Shown piece by piece: positions 34,173 through 44,886 of a stretch of DNA of 64,000 nucleotides. The notes under the pieces were generated by a model. It was not told the origin of the DNA. It saw nothing but the letters and a program-made list of their open reading frames with translations, and searched no databases. Within the stretch, counting starts at the first letter, position 1; every line of letters starts with the position of its first letter. Source of the DNA: Tulasnella sp. 424 (Eukaryota > Basidiomycota > Agaricomycetes > Cantharellales > Tulasnellaceae); assembly GCA_019633425.1 (NCBI GenBank), contig WSUB01000138.1:51029-115028 (forward strand), given 5' to 3'. A program made the translations under genes and the position numbers.

Positions 34173-36313
34173 ATGGACGTTTCGAGCAACGCGGGTGCAA
34201 CCACCGTCGTCGACGGCAAGCGCTTCTCAACCGACGACGACGATGGCACCATGCACCCCAGGAAGCAAAAAGGACGTGCAACATCATCCCACCAACCAGT
34301 CACCTCGACCATGAATAGCGTCGACTATCTTGACCAGACACGTCCGTTCTTCGTCAAGATCGATAAAGGTGGTCTGTTGGAGGCTTTCGAGAAGCTCGAT
34401 AAGCTTCTTATCGAGGTAAGCTTGACGACAAAACACATATCCGCTTTGTCCATACTGACCGTTCACCGCTCATTCAGGCCGGGCAAACCCACATCATATC
34501 CAAGAAAGATCCCGTCTCATGGATCGGTCGCGAAATCACCCTCGGTCAGATCGGCTTGGTCAACCACGGTGGTCTTCCCAAAATCCTCACCAAGCCAGGT
34601 CGTTATCCCCCCTTCCCACTGCGAAACTGGTGGGCTCGTTCATTCGAAGGGCGTAAAGAAAGTTCGTATATTGGAATATCTGAGGGGGGTTTTTTCCTTC
34701 GGGACTAATTTCATGCTCCCTACCAGTCTCGGACACTGTCATCGAATTCAACGGTTTGACCGTCGTTCAGGTTTCTCAGAACCAAGCTGCCGTTGTGAGC
34801 GACCCGCAAAACCAGATTTTCGTCATCAAGAATGGTGGATTCGTCGCTTTGGCCACACAAGGCTCTTATTCCGTCCTCAGCGTCGTCGACCAGACACACT
34901 TGCCGAATGTTATTACCGATCAGGTGAGATGGAAATTCGGATTCTTCAATAGCTCAGGTTCTAACCGCCTCTTTTCTCACCCATCTTAGACAACGAAGGC
35001 CATCTTGGGTCACTGGCACGAAGTCAAAATGCGCTCTCGCATGGGTCCCGCTAACAACGCACACGAATTCGTCGTTGCCACATTCCTCGACATCCCGGCC
35101 AACAACTGCGCCATCTTGCAAAAAGGAGACGAATTGGAGATCTTGCCCGCTGGACAACATTGCATTACCAACCCCAATATCACCCTGAGGAAGTTGTTCA
35201 CGCGCGGTGAATGTCAGACGGAAATGCCTACCAAGGATATTTTCACGAGGGACCAGGTCCCCGTGTCGTTGACTATTTATCTTAAATGGTAGGCACCCCA
35301 TGAGGTTCTGCATAGCATTCGCACGGTCAACTGACACTCACGTCGCAATAATAGGCAATTGATGGAACCACTCAAGCTGACCACTCACGGATATGACACT
35401 CCCTACGAGGCTCTCCGTGACAAGACCCAGTCAATCCTGACACAGATCATGTCTCATTGTACGTTCAAGCTACTCATCAGCCTCCTTCGCCTTTACTAAC
35501 CATCTCTCCTACAGTGGACTACTCTTCAATGGTTAAACAGCGCTCCATTGACCCCAACGACACAGTCGACGACAGAACCGACCCCAACACGGCTTTCCTC
35601 GACGCTCTCCGCTCCCGCGCAATGGACGACCTGAAATACGCCGCTCTCGAGTACGGTATCGTTCTCAAGGACCTCGCCGTCATCGATAGGCAGTTCAAGG
35701 GCGAGATCGCCTCGACGATGGACAAGTTGACTACGCGAGCTTTGCAAGCCCAGGTAGAAGCTGCCAACGTCGATAGGGAGAACAGCAACAGGGTGAAGAA
35801 GGAGCAGGGTTCGTTGCAAGTCGCTCAGGTCCAAGCTTCGGCTCGGAAGGTGCGTTCTCCTTTTGTCTTCATGATCTCGGGAACACGAGTCGACTAACTC
35901 GAAACCCCACATCTCGCCAGACCCAAGCAGACGCAGAAGCCTACGCAATCGTCGCAAACGCCAAAGCCGTCGCAGAAGCCTTGCAAATCGACGCCCAAGC
36001 TCGAGCCGAAGCGACCCGTCTTGCCGCGCGCGCCGACGCCGACGCCATCCGCCTCAAGGCCGCCGCGGACCAAGACGTGCAAGACCCCTTTGCTCGGGAG
36101 ATGGAGTTGAGGAGGAACGAGGTGGAGAGGATCGCCGCGTACGGAAACAAGACCGTGTTCGTTCCCGTTGGAGGAGCGGCGGGTAGCGGGGCCACGGATG
36201 CGGTGGCGTTGGGCTTTGCGGCGGGTATCGGGAGCGATATGAGAAAGGGCTGGGGCGCCGAGCAGCCACAGTCACAGCAGTTGGGCGGTCAGCCGAAGCC
36301 GCCTGCGAAGTAA
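34173..36313 (+). CDS. SPFH/band-7-like protein, copy 3
   Basis: Exons are 34173-34415, 34478-34661, 34727-34923, 34990-35288, 35355-35458, 35515-35849 and 35921-36313 (584 aa). The protein is close to copy 2 over its whole length. Differences cluster in the N-terminal 90 residues and in the first two introns, while the SPFH region and the helix are nearly unchanged, which suggests purifying selection on the core. It shares the unusual GTTCGT second donor. The C-terminus ends in PPAK in all copies. It is convergent with the F-box gene at 36656-38116. Confidence 0.85.
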
Positions 36314-36655
36314 TCCTCGGGGCGAGGCAGGCGGTGCAGTCCACGTCGACCGGACGCGAGGAATGATTCATTGATAATCACTTTTTTTCACCACTCCATC
36401 TCTCTTTTATCTCGAACGGACCCTGGTATATATGAATTTATATCTTCACTCTCATTGTATTGGTCATCTCTCACTCTATTACATATTTCTTTTTTGCCTT
36501 CTGTCTATCTCGTCGCGGTTCTCCGCCATTTGAAATCGAAACAGGCCCCTCCAACCTTTCAAGTCTGACGTCAGTCACAACCTTCTTAGCGAGTCCAGAA
36601 TTGGCTAAAGAGCAGATAGTGAATCCTAGTGTATGAATGGAAAGAGAAGCAAGAC

Positions 36656-38116
36656 TCACTCATATTCTTGCTCGGTAAGCCAGCAATCGTCCACATGCTT
36701 GAATTTCAAGAACTTGGAGAACCACGCGGCGTCTTCATCGCTCACCCTGGACCCAGGAAACGTATAGAGGTGAGGGTGGATGCAAAGAATCTCTAGTGGG
36801 TTGATTCCATCTGCGTGTATCCGCGTTTCCACTATTAAGCGGATGGAAGGGATCGTGAAGCCAGTGCAGAATACGAATAGGAGCCATCGAAGGTGAGGGC
36901 AACAGCTTCCCAAGTCGGGAAGCCACTTGTCGTTGTCAAAGTCGACTGCTCGAAAGGTTAGGACCCGGAGGTTGGTGAGATTTTGGATGGCAGGACGGAG
37001 GAAGGGCGTGTGCGGGTGGAAGGAAGGTCCCGGGACTGGAAGTCCGTTAATGTTGACGTCCCCGGCTATGAAGATAACACGTAGCTCCGGAAGGCTGTTT
37101 TCCCGAGCGATAATGTCGCAGCACGAGAGATCGACCTCGTCCTTGGAGTAGATCGCCGAGAAGGTTCGCAATCTGGGAAGGATGAGGGTTCGTATCGCGG
37201 CGCTCCGGACTCCCTCGAAGCTGTCGATGACCAATTTTTGTAGCGAATGGTGGGTTAGAGTGGGGAGTTGAAGATTCATTGCCTCGTCGTTTGAGTCTTC
37301 ATCCCCCGCGCTACTCAAGTAGTTGCAAATTGAGAGGGATTCGAGCGCCGGAGAGTCGGACAGGATGCGATGGATAAGCTGGATGAAAGCTAGTGCGGCG
37401 ATGTCATCCAACGTCCCCTCCCCAACGGTCAAATTCCTAAGGTTCATGAACGCTGGAAGGGTGTTCAAATCGGAAACAGAACTTGTCCATTTGACAGAAT
37501 TGAGATTGTGGAACCCGGTGAACACGTTTGCAGCGTTCCAGTGAGGGGAGGTATTTTTGAGCTTGAGGCGGGATGGCCGATCGTATGCTGAACTTTCAAA
37601 CACTTGGATTTCTTGCAAAAGAGGCGCGGACTTGGCTCTGATTTGGTCTAGCAAGATCCGTCTGATCTTGTATGGAGCATCGCCGAGGTGGAGCGTCCTC
37701 CACCTTTCCATATGAGGGAAGATCATCCGCATAATCTTGCGCAGATGCGGTATCGCAGATTTCACGAAAGGTGGTTGGCCGATGTAGATGTCCAAGGGTG
37801 CTTGGCCAGATCGTTCCAACTTGGCCTCCAACATCTCCCATTGTGGCACGCTCTGGCTGATGTGCAGGGAGTTCCATAGCAAGGGCATGGAGAGGACGTA
37901 CTCCCTCCAATGGCGAGAGACGTGTGACACGGTGAACGGAAAGGTGGTTTCTGATCCTTCATGGCATATGGCGATTATGACTTGGAAAATGTCGAAAGGA
38001 AGACGGTTGATTGACGCTGGCTTGGGAGACTGGATATTGGGAGGCTCAACACTACGTGCAGTCACTTCCCATGGTATTTCGCTCGGAGCAGCGTACTTTG
38101 GTGCTTCTGAGCTCAT
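36656..38116 (-). CDS. F-box/LRR-like protein, array unit 3
   Basis: Single-exon gene of 486 aa from the conserved MSSEAP start (the frame is open to 38212). The F-box is INRLPFDIFQVIIAICHEGS with VSHVSRHWREYVLSMP. The next 150 residues are almost identical to unit 2 (SVPQWEMLEAKLERSG; LDIYIGQPPFVKSAIPHLRK). The Leu-rich second half diverges much more, as expected if the F-box half is constrained and the target-binding half is free to change. It is intact. Confidence 0.87.
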   Translation of the reverse strand: MSSEAPKYAAPSEIPWEVTARSVEPPNIQSPKPASINRLPFDIFQVIIAICHEGSETTFPFTVSHVSRHWREYVLSMPLLWNSLHISQSVPQWEMLEAKLERSGQAPLDIYIGQPPFVKSAIPHLRKIMRMIFPHMERWRTLHLGDAPYKIRRILLDQIRAKSAPLLQEIQVFESSAYDRPSRLKLKNTSPHWNAANVFTGFHNLNSVKWTSSVSDLNTLPAFMNLRNLTVGEGTLDDIAALAFIQLIHRILSDSPALESLSICNYLSSAGDEDSNDEAMNLQLPTLTHHSLQKLVIDSFEGVRSAAIRTLILPRLRTFSAIYSKDEVDLSCCDIIARENSLPELRVIFIAGDVNINGLPVPGPSFHPHTPFLRPAIQNLTNLRVLTFRAVDFDNDKWLPDLGSCCPHLRWLLFVFCTGFTIPSIRLIVETRIHADGINPLEILCIHPHLYTFPGSRVSDEDAAWFSKFLKFKHVDDCWLTEQEYE

Positions 38117-38321
38117 GTATTTGCGGTCCCTCGTTGTAAGGGTTTGAGGGCAGGGGTCGCGTTGCGCCTGGCAATTTGCAAAACACGAGCATAGACGAAC
38201 AAACGGGAACAATCGTGTTCGATGTGCCGCACTCCGTTTGAGCCGGTAAAGCAGTACATATATGCATTATAAAAATCGGTATGAACAAGACGAATAATTA
38301 TCAATTCTCTGTCGCCAATCT

Positions 38322-38610
38322 CTAAGGTTTCTTCTCGGCGGGTTTCTGCAGTGTTGATTCATAAACGATCGAAAGGCTCACTATGAATCTCAAGTCCGCG
38401 GAGAGGGAACGCACATTCACCGATATTCTTGTTCTAGACGCAGGCAATCGTCTCCTTGCCTGAGGTCCACGGAATTGGAGAACCACCCGGCATCCTCTTT
38501 CTTTACGAAGCACTCCAGGGGTGTGAAGTCCCCATGTTCTATGCCCAGGACTTCCACTGGGTTCATTCCATCTCCCTGTATTCGCGCTTTCACTACTCAG
38601 CGGGTGGACG
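38322..38610 (-). pseudogene. Relic of an F-box gene 3' end
   Basis: On the minus strand this matches only the last ~90 codons of the array F-box genes, with many substitutions: GAGAACCAC, GGTTCATTCCATCT and a CACTACTCAGCGGGTGGA version of the usual CACTATTAAGCGGATGGA. It is fused directly, at about 38611, to a plus-strand SPFH remnant. Confidence 0.6.
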
Positions 38611-39153
38611 TAAACTTGAAGCCGCCAACGTCGATAGGGAGAACAGCAACAGGCGAAGAGGGAGCAGGGTTTGTTGCAAGTTGTTCAGGTCCAAGCTTCA
38701 GCTCAGAAGGTGCGTTCTCTATTCGGAAACTCGAGTTGTTAAACTAACTCGACCTTTCCCCTCTGCTGGACCCAAGCAGACGCAGAAGCCTACGCAATCG
38801 TCGCAAAGGTCAAAGCCGTCGCCGAAGCCTTGCAAATCGACGCCCAAGCCCGAGCCGAAGCGACCCGTCTCGCGCGCCGACGCCAACGCCATCCACCTCA
38901 AGGCCGCCGCGGACCAAGACGTCCAGGACGCCTTCTCTCGGGAGATGGAGTTGAGGTGGAGAGGATCGCGGCATATCGGTACAAGACTGTGTTTGTTCCC
39001 GTCGGAGGAGCAGCGGGTAGCGGGGCCGCGGATGCGGTGGCGTTGGGGTTCGTGGCGGGGCATCGGAAGCGATACGAGAAAGGGCTGGGCGTCGAGCAGC
39101 AGCCGCCAAAGCCACAGCAGTTTGGCGGTCAGCCGAAGCCGCCTGCAAAGTAA
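38611..39153 (+). pseudogene. SPFH/band-7-like pseudogene, copy 4 (C-terminal remnant)
   Basis: Only the end of exon 6 (EAANVDRENSNR) and exon 7 remain. Small deletions break the frame: after GCGACCCGTCT several bases are lost, a stretch equivalent to RRNEV is deleted around 38955, and a further shift follows near 39060. The tail still reads GGQPKPPAK. The 5' three quarters of the gene are gone. Confidence 0.85.
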
Positions 39154-39569
39154 TCCTTGGCCCGGGGCAGGCGGTGCATTCCATGTCGACCCGACGGATG
39201 GAATGATCCATCAATAATCACGATTTTTCACGACTCCATCTCTCCTTTCTCTCGAACGAATTCTAGTATATATGATTATATCTTCACTCTCGTTGTATCG
39301 ATCTCTCTCACACTATTACATATATCCTTTCTTCGTTCTGAGATATAATCGTCCTCGTAATGGGTTTCCGACATTTGAAATAGTAGAAATCTCTCCAGCC
39401 TTCCAAGCCGGACGCCGATCGCGCTGTCCTTCTCGGCGAATTCAGAAATGGCTGAGAGGGCCTACAGTGAGTTCTATTGTACGCGCGGAACGCAATGCAA
39501 AACTCACCGATCATCTGGCTCGGTATGCCAGCAATCGTCCGCGTGCTTGAATTTCAAGAACTTGGAGAA

Positions 39570-40955
39570 TCATGCCGCATCTTCCTCGGCTACCCTGTCC
39601 TCGGGGGGAGCGTAGTGAAGGGGTTGGATGCAAAGAATTTCTAGTGGGTTGATTCCATCTGCGTGTATCCGCGTCTCCACTATTAAGCGGATGGAAGGGA
39701 TTGTAAACCCAGTACAGAATACGAATAGGAGCCATCGAAGATGAGGGCAACAGCTACCCAAGTCGGGAAGCCACTTTTCGTCGTCAAAGTCGATGGCTCG
39801 AAAGGTTAGAACTCGTAGGTTGGTGAGGTTTTGGATGGCTGGACGGAGGAAGGGCATGTGCGATCGGAAGGAAGGTTCTGGCAAAAATCCAACTTGAAGG
39901 TCAACGTCCCCGACTAGGGAAATGACCCGTAGTTCTGGAAGGCTGTTTTCCCGAGCGATGATGTTGGAACACGAGAGATTGACCAAGTGTGTGTAGTAGA
40001 TCGTTGATAAGGCTCGCAATTTGGGGAGGATGAGGGTTCGTATCGCGGCGCTCCGGACTTTGTCGGAGCTTCCGATGAACAACCTTTGTAATGAATGATG
40101 AGTTAGAGGAGGAAGTTGAAGATTCGTTGCCTCTCCGTCTGCGAGTCTTCTCCACGCTTCGGTCGGGCAGTGGTAAATCGTGAGCGCTTCGAGCGATGGG
40201 GAGTCGGGAAGGACGCGGTGGATAAGCTGGACGAAAGGTAGTGGGAAGATATCGCCCCCTGTCCCGTCCCCGATGGTCAATTTCCTAAGGGTTCTGAACG
40301 TCGGAAGAGCGTTGAAATCGGGGATCGAGCCTGTCCATATGACGGAATCAAGGTTAAGGAACCCGGTGAGCACGTTTGTCGCGTTCCAGTGAGGTGAGGT
40401 ATTTTTGAGCTTGAGGTAGGATGGTGGATCATATCTTGAACTTTCAAACACTCGGATTTCTTGCAAAAGAGGCGCAGACTTGGCTCTGATCTGGTCCAAT
40501 AAGATCCGTCTGACCTTGTAGGGGGCATCGTCGAGGTGCAGAGTCCTCCACCTTCTTATGTGAGGAAAGATCATCCGCATAATCTTGCGTAAATGCGGTA
40601 TCGCGGATCTCATGAAAGGTGGTTGGTCGATGTAGATGTCCAACGGTGCTTGACCAGATCGTTCCAACTTGGCCTCCAACATCTCCCATTGTGGCACGCG
40701 CTGGATGATGTGCAGGGAGTTCCATAGCAGGGGCATAGACAGGACGTGCTCCCTCCATAGGCGAGAGACGTGGGATAAGATGAATGGAAAGGTCCTTGCT
40801 GCTTCTTCCTGGGATAGGGTGGTTATGATTTGGAAGATGTCGAAAGGAAGGCGGTTGATTGGCGGCGTTTGAGATCGAGTTTTAGGAAGCTCAGGACTAC
40901 CGGCAGTCGATGTTGACCTATGCAAATCTTGTCGTTTTGATTCTTCTGGTTCCAT
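39570..40955 (-). CDS. F-box/LRR-like protein, array unit 4, with C-terminal nonsense codon
   Basis: Frame of 461 aa starting MEPEESKRQ. The F-box is INRLPFDIFQIITTLSQEE with SHVSRLWREHVLSMPLLWNS; the Leu-rich remainder is as in units 2 and 3. The frame stops at AEEDAA because the Trp codon (TGG) of the family's DAAWFSKFLKF is TGA here. Homology continues in frame for about 20 codons to 39513. The loss is short, so the protein may still work. There is no intact SPFH partner beside it, only the copy 4 remnant. Confidence 0.8.
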   Translation of the reverse strand: MEPEESKRQDLHRSTSTAGSPELPKTRSQTPPINRLPFDIFQIITTLSQEEAARTFPFILSHVSRLWREHVLSMPLLWNSLHIIQRVPQWEMLEAKLERSGQAPLDIYIDQPPFMRSAIPHLRKIMRMIFPHIRRWRTLHLDDAPYKVRRILLDQIRAKSAPLLQEIRVFESSRYDPPSYLKLKNTSPHWNATNVLTGFLNLDSVIWTGSIPDFNALPTFRTLRKLTIGDGTGGDIFPLPFVQLIHRVLPDSPSLEALTIYHCPTEAWRRLADGEATNLQLPPLTHHSLQRLFIGSSDKVRSAAIRTLILPKLRALSTIYYTHLVNLSCSNIIARENSLPELRVISLVGDVDLQVGFLPEPSFRSHMPFLRPAIQNLTNLRVLTFRAIDFDDEKWLPDLGSCCPHLRWLLFVFCTGFTIPSIRLIVETRIHADGINPLEILCIQPLHYAPPEDRVAEEDAA

Positions 40956-41282
40956 GGGATTGTGGTACGCTGGTATGGGAGAGAGGGAGTGGTGGTAACG
41001 TAACGATCAGCGGACGCAGGTATCGATGAACGAACTGGAACAACTGTGTTCGATTTATAGCGCTTCCGCTGAAGAGGATAAAGCAACATATCAAAGGACA
41101 AAAATTATCTACACAGGTAAGAGGGGACATTTGTGAAGTCTTATCCTCGAATTTGTAACGCCGGGGGAGGAATTCGCTCCCGCTCCGGCCTATCAACCTT
41201 CCCATATCGACGAATCAGAATCGGAAATTACTGGGGGCATTGATGATGAATATCGCAACATCTTTACAACTGAAATACACAC

Positions 41283-42680
41283 TCACGTATAATCTTGTTC
41301 AGCGTACCGACGATCATCCAGTGCCTTGAACTTCAGGACGCTGGAGAACCACGCCGCATCGTCGGCACTTACTGTACGCTCCCGGGGGGCACGGCGGTCT
41401 GGTTGGATGCACAGTATCTCAAACGGATTGATTCCATTTCTGGAGCGTATCCGAGTCTCGACGATTTCCCGGATTGCGAAGGTGTTGTAGCCGGTACAGA
41501 ACACGAACAAAAGCCATCGGAGACTAGGGCAGCATCTCCCCAAGTCAGGAAGCCATTTTCCATCCTCCAAGTCTACCTCTCGGAAGGAAAGAACCTGGAG
41601 CCCTACTAGATGGTGGATGGCAGGGCCAAGGGAGGGCATGTAAGGATTGGGGGTAGTTACTGGATGGGTTCCGAAGTTGACCGTTCCCCGTATGGAAATG
41701 GCACGTAGCTCCGGAAGGTTGTTTTTTTGTGCAATCATGCCACAGCATGGGAGAGTGACCGAGTCGGCGTCGTTTAGGAAGGATCAGGGACCGAATTGCG
41801 GCACTTCGAACGCGCTCCGAGCTTTCGATTAATAGGGTTTGCAATGCGAGGTGAGTCTTGGGGGATAATTGAGTACTGTTTGCAGCTTGGTCCTTGAGAC
41901 GATACTTTGCGGCTGTTGGCCATGGCAAATCTGGAGCGTTCTGAGCAGGGGTGAATCCGATAGGATACGCTGGATAAGTTGGATAAAGGGTAGCGTCACA
42001 TTATCGAGTGTCCCATCTCCAATATTCAGATATTTTAGGTCTCGGAATTTCGGGAAGGCGCCGATATCGGAGCTAGGGCTTGTCCACTCGATGAAGGTGA
42101 GGTTCGGGAATCCGACGAATATGTTCTTGGCGTTCCAGTGCGAACACATGTTCTTCAGCGCCAGTCGCTGATTGTAGTACGAGTTCTGTCGAACTTGTAT
42201 CCGTTCCAAGAGCGGTGCGTTACTGCCCCATATTCGGTCAAGGAAGATCCTTCGGATCTTGTAAGGAACGCCTTCGAGATGCAAGGATCTCCACCGTTTC
42301 ATATGAGGATATATCGTTCGCGTAATCCTGCGTAGATTGCCTATCGAGGACTTGAAGAATGGCCAGCGATCGATGTAGATGTCCAACGGTGCTTGGCCCG
42401 ATTTTTCCAGCTGAAACTCCAACATCTCCCATTGTGGAATATTTTGGCTGATATCCAGAGGAGGCATAGCGAAAATATAGTCTCTCCAGATGCGGCAGAC
42501 GTGAGATACTGCGAATGGTAGGTCCCACCCCGGACTTTCCAGGGACATGGTGATGATGATTTGGAAGATGTCGAAGGGGAGAAAGCAGATGGTGGCAGCC
42601 GTGGAAGGCGAGAGCTTGGGGAGCTGAAGAGACAGCTCGTTCGTCGGTTCGTTTCCCATGTTTGAGATAGATTCGTCCAT
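41283..42680 (-). pseudogene. F-box/LRR-like pseudogene, divergent fifth copy
   Basis: The N-terminal part (42680 to about 41850) is open and recognisable: ICFLPFDIFQIIITMS, VSHVCRIWRDYIFAMP, then PQWEMLEFQLEKSGQAPLDI. It lacks the LWNSLH segment. Two single-base-type frameshifts, near 41850 and near 41750, split the Leu-rich half into three frames; the last resumes with NNLPELRAISI and ends EQDYT. No GT-AG intron removes either shift. It is clearly older than the other copies and forms the edge of the array. Confidence 0.82.
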
Positions 42681-42879
42681 GGCTTCTGAGTTCGTGTTTA
42701 TGAGGTCCTGGGTTATGGGAATAAACGGAAGTGGTGGCGTCAGTGAATCTCTTGAACGCCGTGAGCAAAGAGGGACAAGCGCGTCAAATCACGAGACGTT
42801 TTCCCGCTTCGGCAGCATCAGGTCGATACTTCCCCACCCCATGGAGCTAGATGACGGGCGGAGTTCGTCAAGAGCACTA

Positions 42880-43130
42880 CAGTGGTTTGCACAATGGTTT
42901 GCACCCCCCTTAGTCGCGCCGACCCCGGCCCCACCTTCCAAAGGCAGCAGTCCGACGAACGCCACTCACGTAGCTGTCACATAACCGTCACTAAATCACT
43001 GCGTTTGCCTGATGTTGGCGTGCTTCTAGATGTAACGGAAGTAACAGTTTTCTTTGTCATGTGGACCTTTTGGGAAGGTGGGGCAGGGTCGGCGGGAGGA
43101 AGGGGGTGCAAACCATTATGCAAACCAGTG
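42880..43130. mobile_element. Tc1/mariner-type MITE, 251 bp
   Basis: Terminal inverted repeats of about 65 bp: the left end starts CAGTGGTTTGCACAATGG and the right end, reverse complemented, starts CACTGGTTTGCATAATGG. Both continue through GTTTGCACCCCC, CGCCGACCC and CCCACCTTCC. Each end is bordered by TA (42878-42879 and 43131-43132), the target duplication of Tc1/mariner elements. There is no coding capacity. Confidence 0.85.
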
Positions 43131-43498
43131 TAACAGATAATAACGAGAGACGTCTACGCTAGACGTCACCAGAAAGGGTTGTCCGTTGATGGTGCCCAGA
43201 ATCCAAAGATGTTTCTCTAGCTCCATAGAACACAGTTCTTCACTCGTCACGTCAAGCATTAAAAGTCAAAGGTCAAAGATAGTAGTTTTTGAAGCGAAAG
43301 TCTAGTAAAATAGGGAACAACACATCCCGAGGAGAGCGCAAAGTTGGATATACGAGGAATAGCAAGGCAGAGAGGGGTCCCCAAAGGTGGAGAAGACACG
43401 GGGAAGACAGCGAGAAATCACGGCACAGCACAGAAGGGAGAATGTCGGTAGATATGTAAAGAGCTACGGAGGGCTGTGACAACGACACGATAGATATT

Positions 43499-44886
43499 CT
43501 AGAGGGTTCTAGCAAATCGCTTTGCGAAGGAATTACGCTTCATCCTGGCACCCATCTCCTGAGCGTTAAATGCTTCGGGGTTGGAGCCATCCGCGGAAGA
43601 GCTTGAGACGCAAGAAGAACCGTCCAAGGACTTAGTGTATCCCTTTTTGCAAGAGTCTAGGTGGGGCAAGGTTAGTCAGCGATCCAAGTTAAAACAAAGA
43701 AAAGCAGGCGATTGCTACTGACCGATAACGCACGAGCCTTTGACGCAACGAGTGACGCTAACGCCGGTGATAGCTGTGCAGTCGCTTCCACTACCTTTAC
43801 CATCGAGGTCGCGGCATCCACCGCAAGATTCGGGGTCGCTCCTAGTGTTGATGCATTCGAAGCCGCCACGGCCGGCATAACGAGGGCAAGCCTGGAGTCC
43901 TCTGGTGCAGTGCATATCACGCTTCTTGCGAGCGACGGGAGAGCCAACAGGTCCACTACCAGTAGGATTCGCTGCAAATAGAACGAATTTTAGCCACTTC
44001 GACCTCAGTCTAAGATAGTTTTGGAATCGACTCACGGCACGTGTTGTCGGCGTACATGCTACAGCTATCGACAGGCTCCGGTTGACCCTGTCGATTGGTC
44101 GACGACACGCAGTCATTGTTATCGTTTGATCCAGGGAAGGAATACTTTTTGGAGTTGGGGCACTTGTTGCAGCTTGTCGATCCGGTGGTGGAGCTGTTGG
44201 CGTAGTAGCCAGCACAGCATTGGCAGCAGCTCTTGGCTCCCGAACTGCTCGAAAATACGAACAGAAGGTGATCAGGAAAAGAAAAACAGGCGGGTTCGTC
44301 CTTTGAGGTATGCTCACACGTTGTTGAAGTAGCCAGAGGCGCAGGGGCGGCAGGTACCACCGGGAGTGTCATTGTAATTTCCTGGAGAGCACTTCTGACA
44401 CTGCGTGTGCGCAGAATTGGACGATTGACCCGCAGGGCACGTGTTGCAGGATTGTGCTCCATTGCTACGAACCGAACGCGATCAGAAATAAAACACGCGG
44501 GTTCGTCTTTTCCAGGCATGCTCACACGTTGTTGACGGAGCCATCAGGGCAAGAGGCGCAGGTACCACCTTGAACGTTGTTGTAAGTTCCTGGCGTGCAG
44601 TTCTGACACTGCGAATGTCCCGAATTCGACGTTTGACCTGCGGGGCACGGGGTGCAGTTGTACGCTCCGGTGGAGGGGGGGTTACTCGCTGCAAAGGCAC
44701 ATTCGGGTTAGCCGAAACACGCCAATCGGAGAGATGGAAAGAAAATGACTAACGACTGATGGTGCCGTCCGCGCAAGTCAGGCATTGGCCCTGGGTAGTT
44801 TTGTACTTGCCAGACGGGCAGGCTACGGCCATAACAGACACAGCAAACCAAGCTGTAACGAGAACGGTGGGAGCGCGGAAAAGCAT
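43499..44886 (-). CDS. PriA-like cysteine-rich secreted protein
   Basis: Exons on the minus strand are 44886-44754, 44688-44526, 44464-44318, 44247-44036, 43971-43723 and 43656-43499 (353 aa, phases consistent). MLFRAPTVLVTAWFAVSVMA is a signal peptide. Exons 2 and 3 each encode one Cys-rich module of the pattern C..CPAGQ.SNS.H.QCQ.C.PG.YN....GTC..C, and exon 4 a variant. The last part (GFECINTRSDPESCGGC; CTAITGVSVTRCVKGSCVI; SCKKGY) is the C-terminal signature of agaricomycete PriA proteins, first described in shiitake fruiting bodies. A KKR site before DMHC could be cut by Kex2. Extracellular or cell-wall location inferred. Confidence 0.88.

Noticed and set aside
38456..39217. 253-codon plus-strand frame
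   Set aside because: An accidental frame across the F-box relic and the frameshifted SPFH remnant; it matches neither protein over its length.
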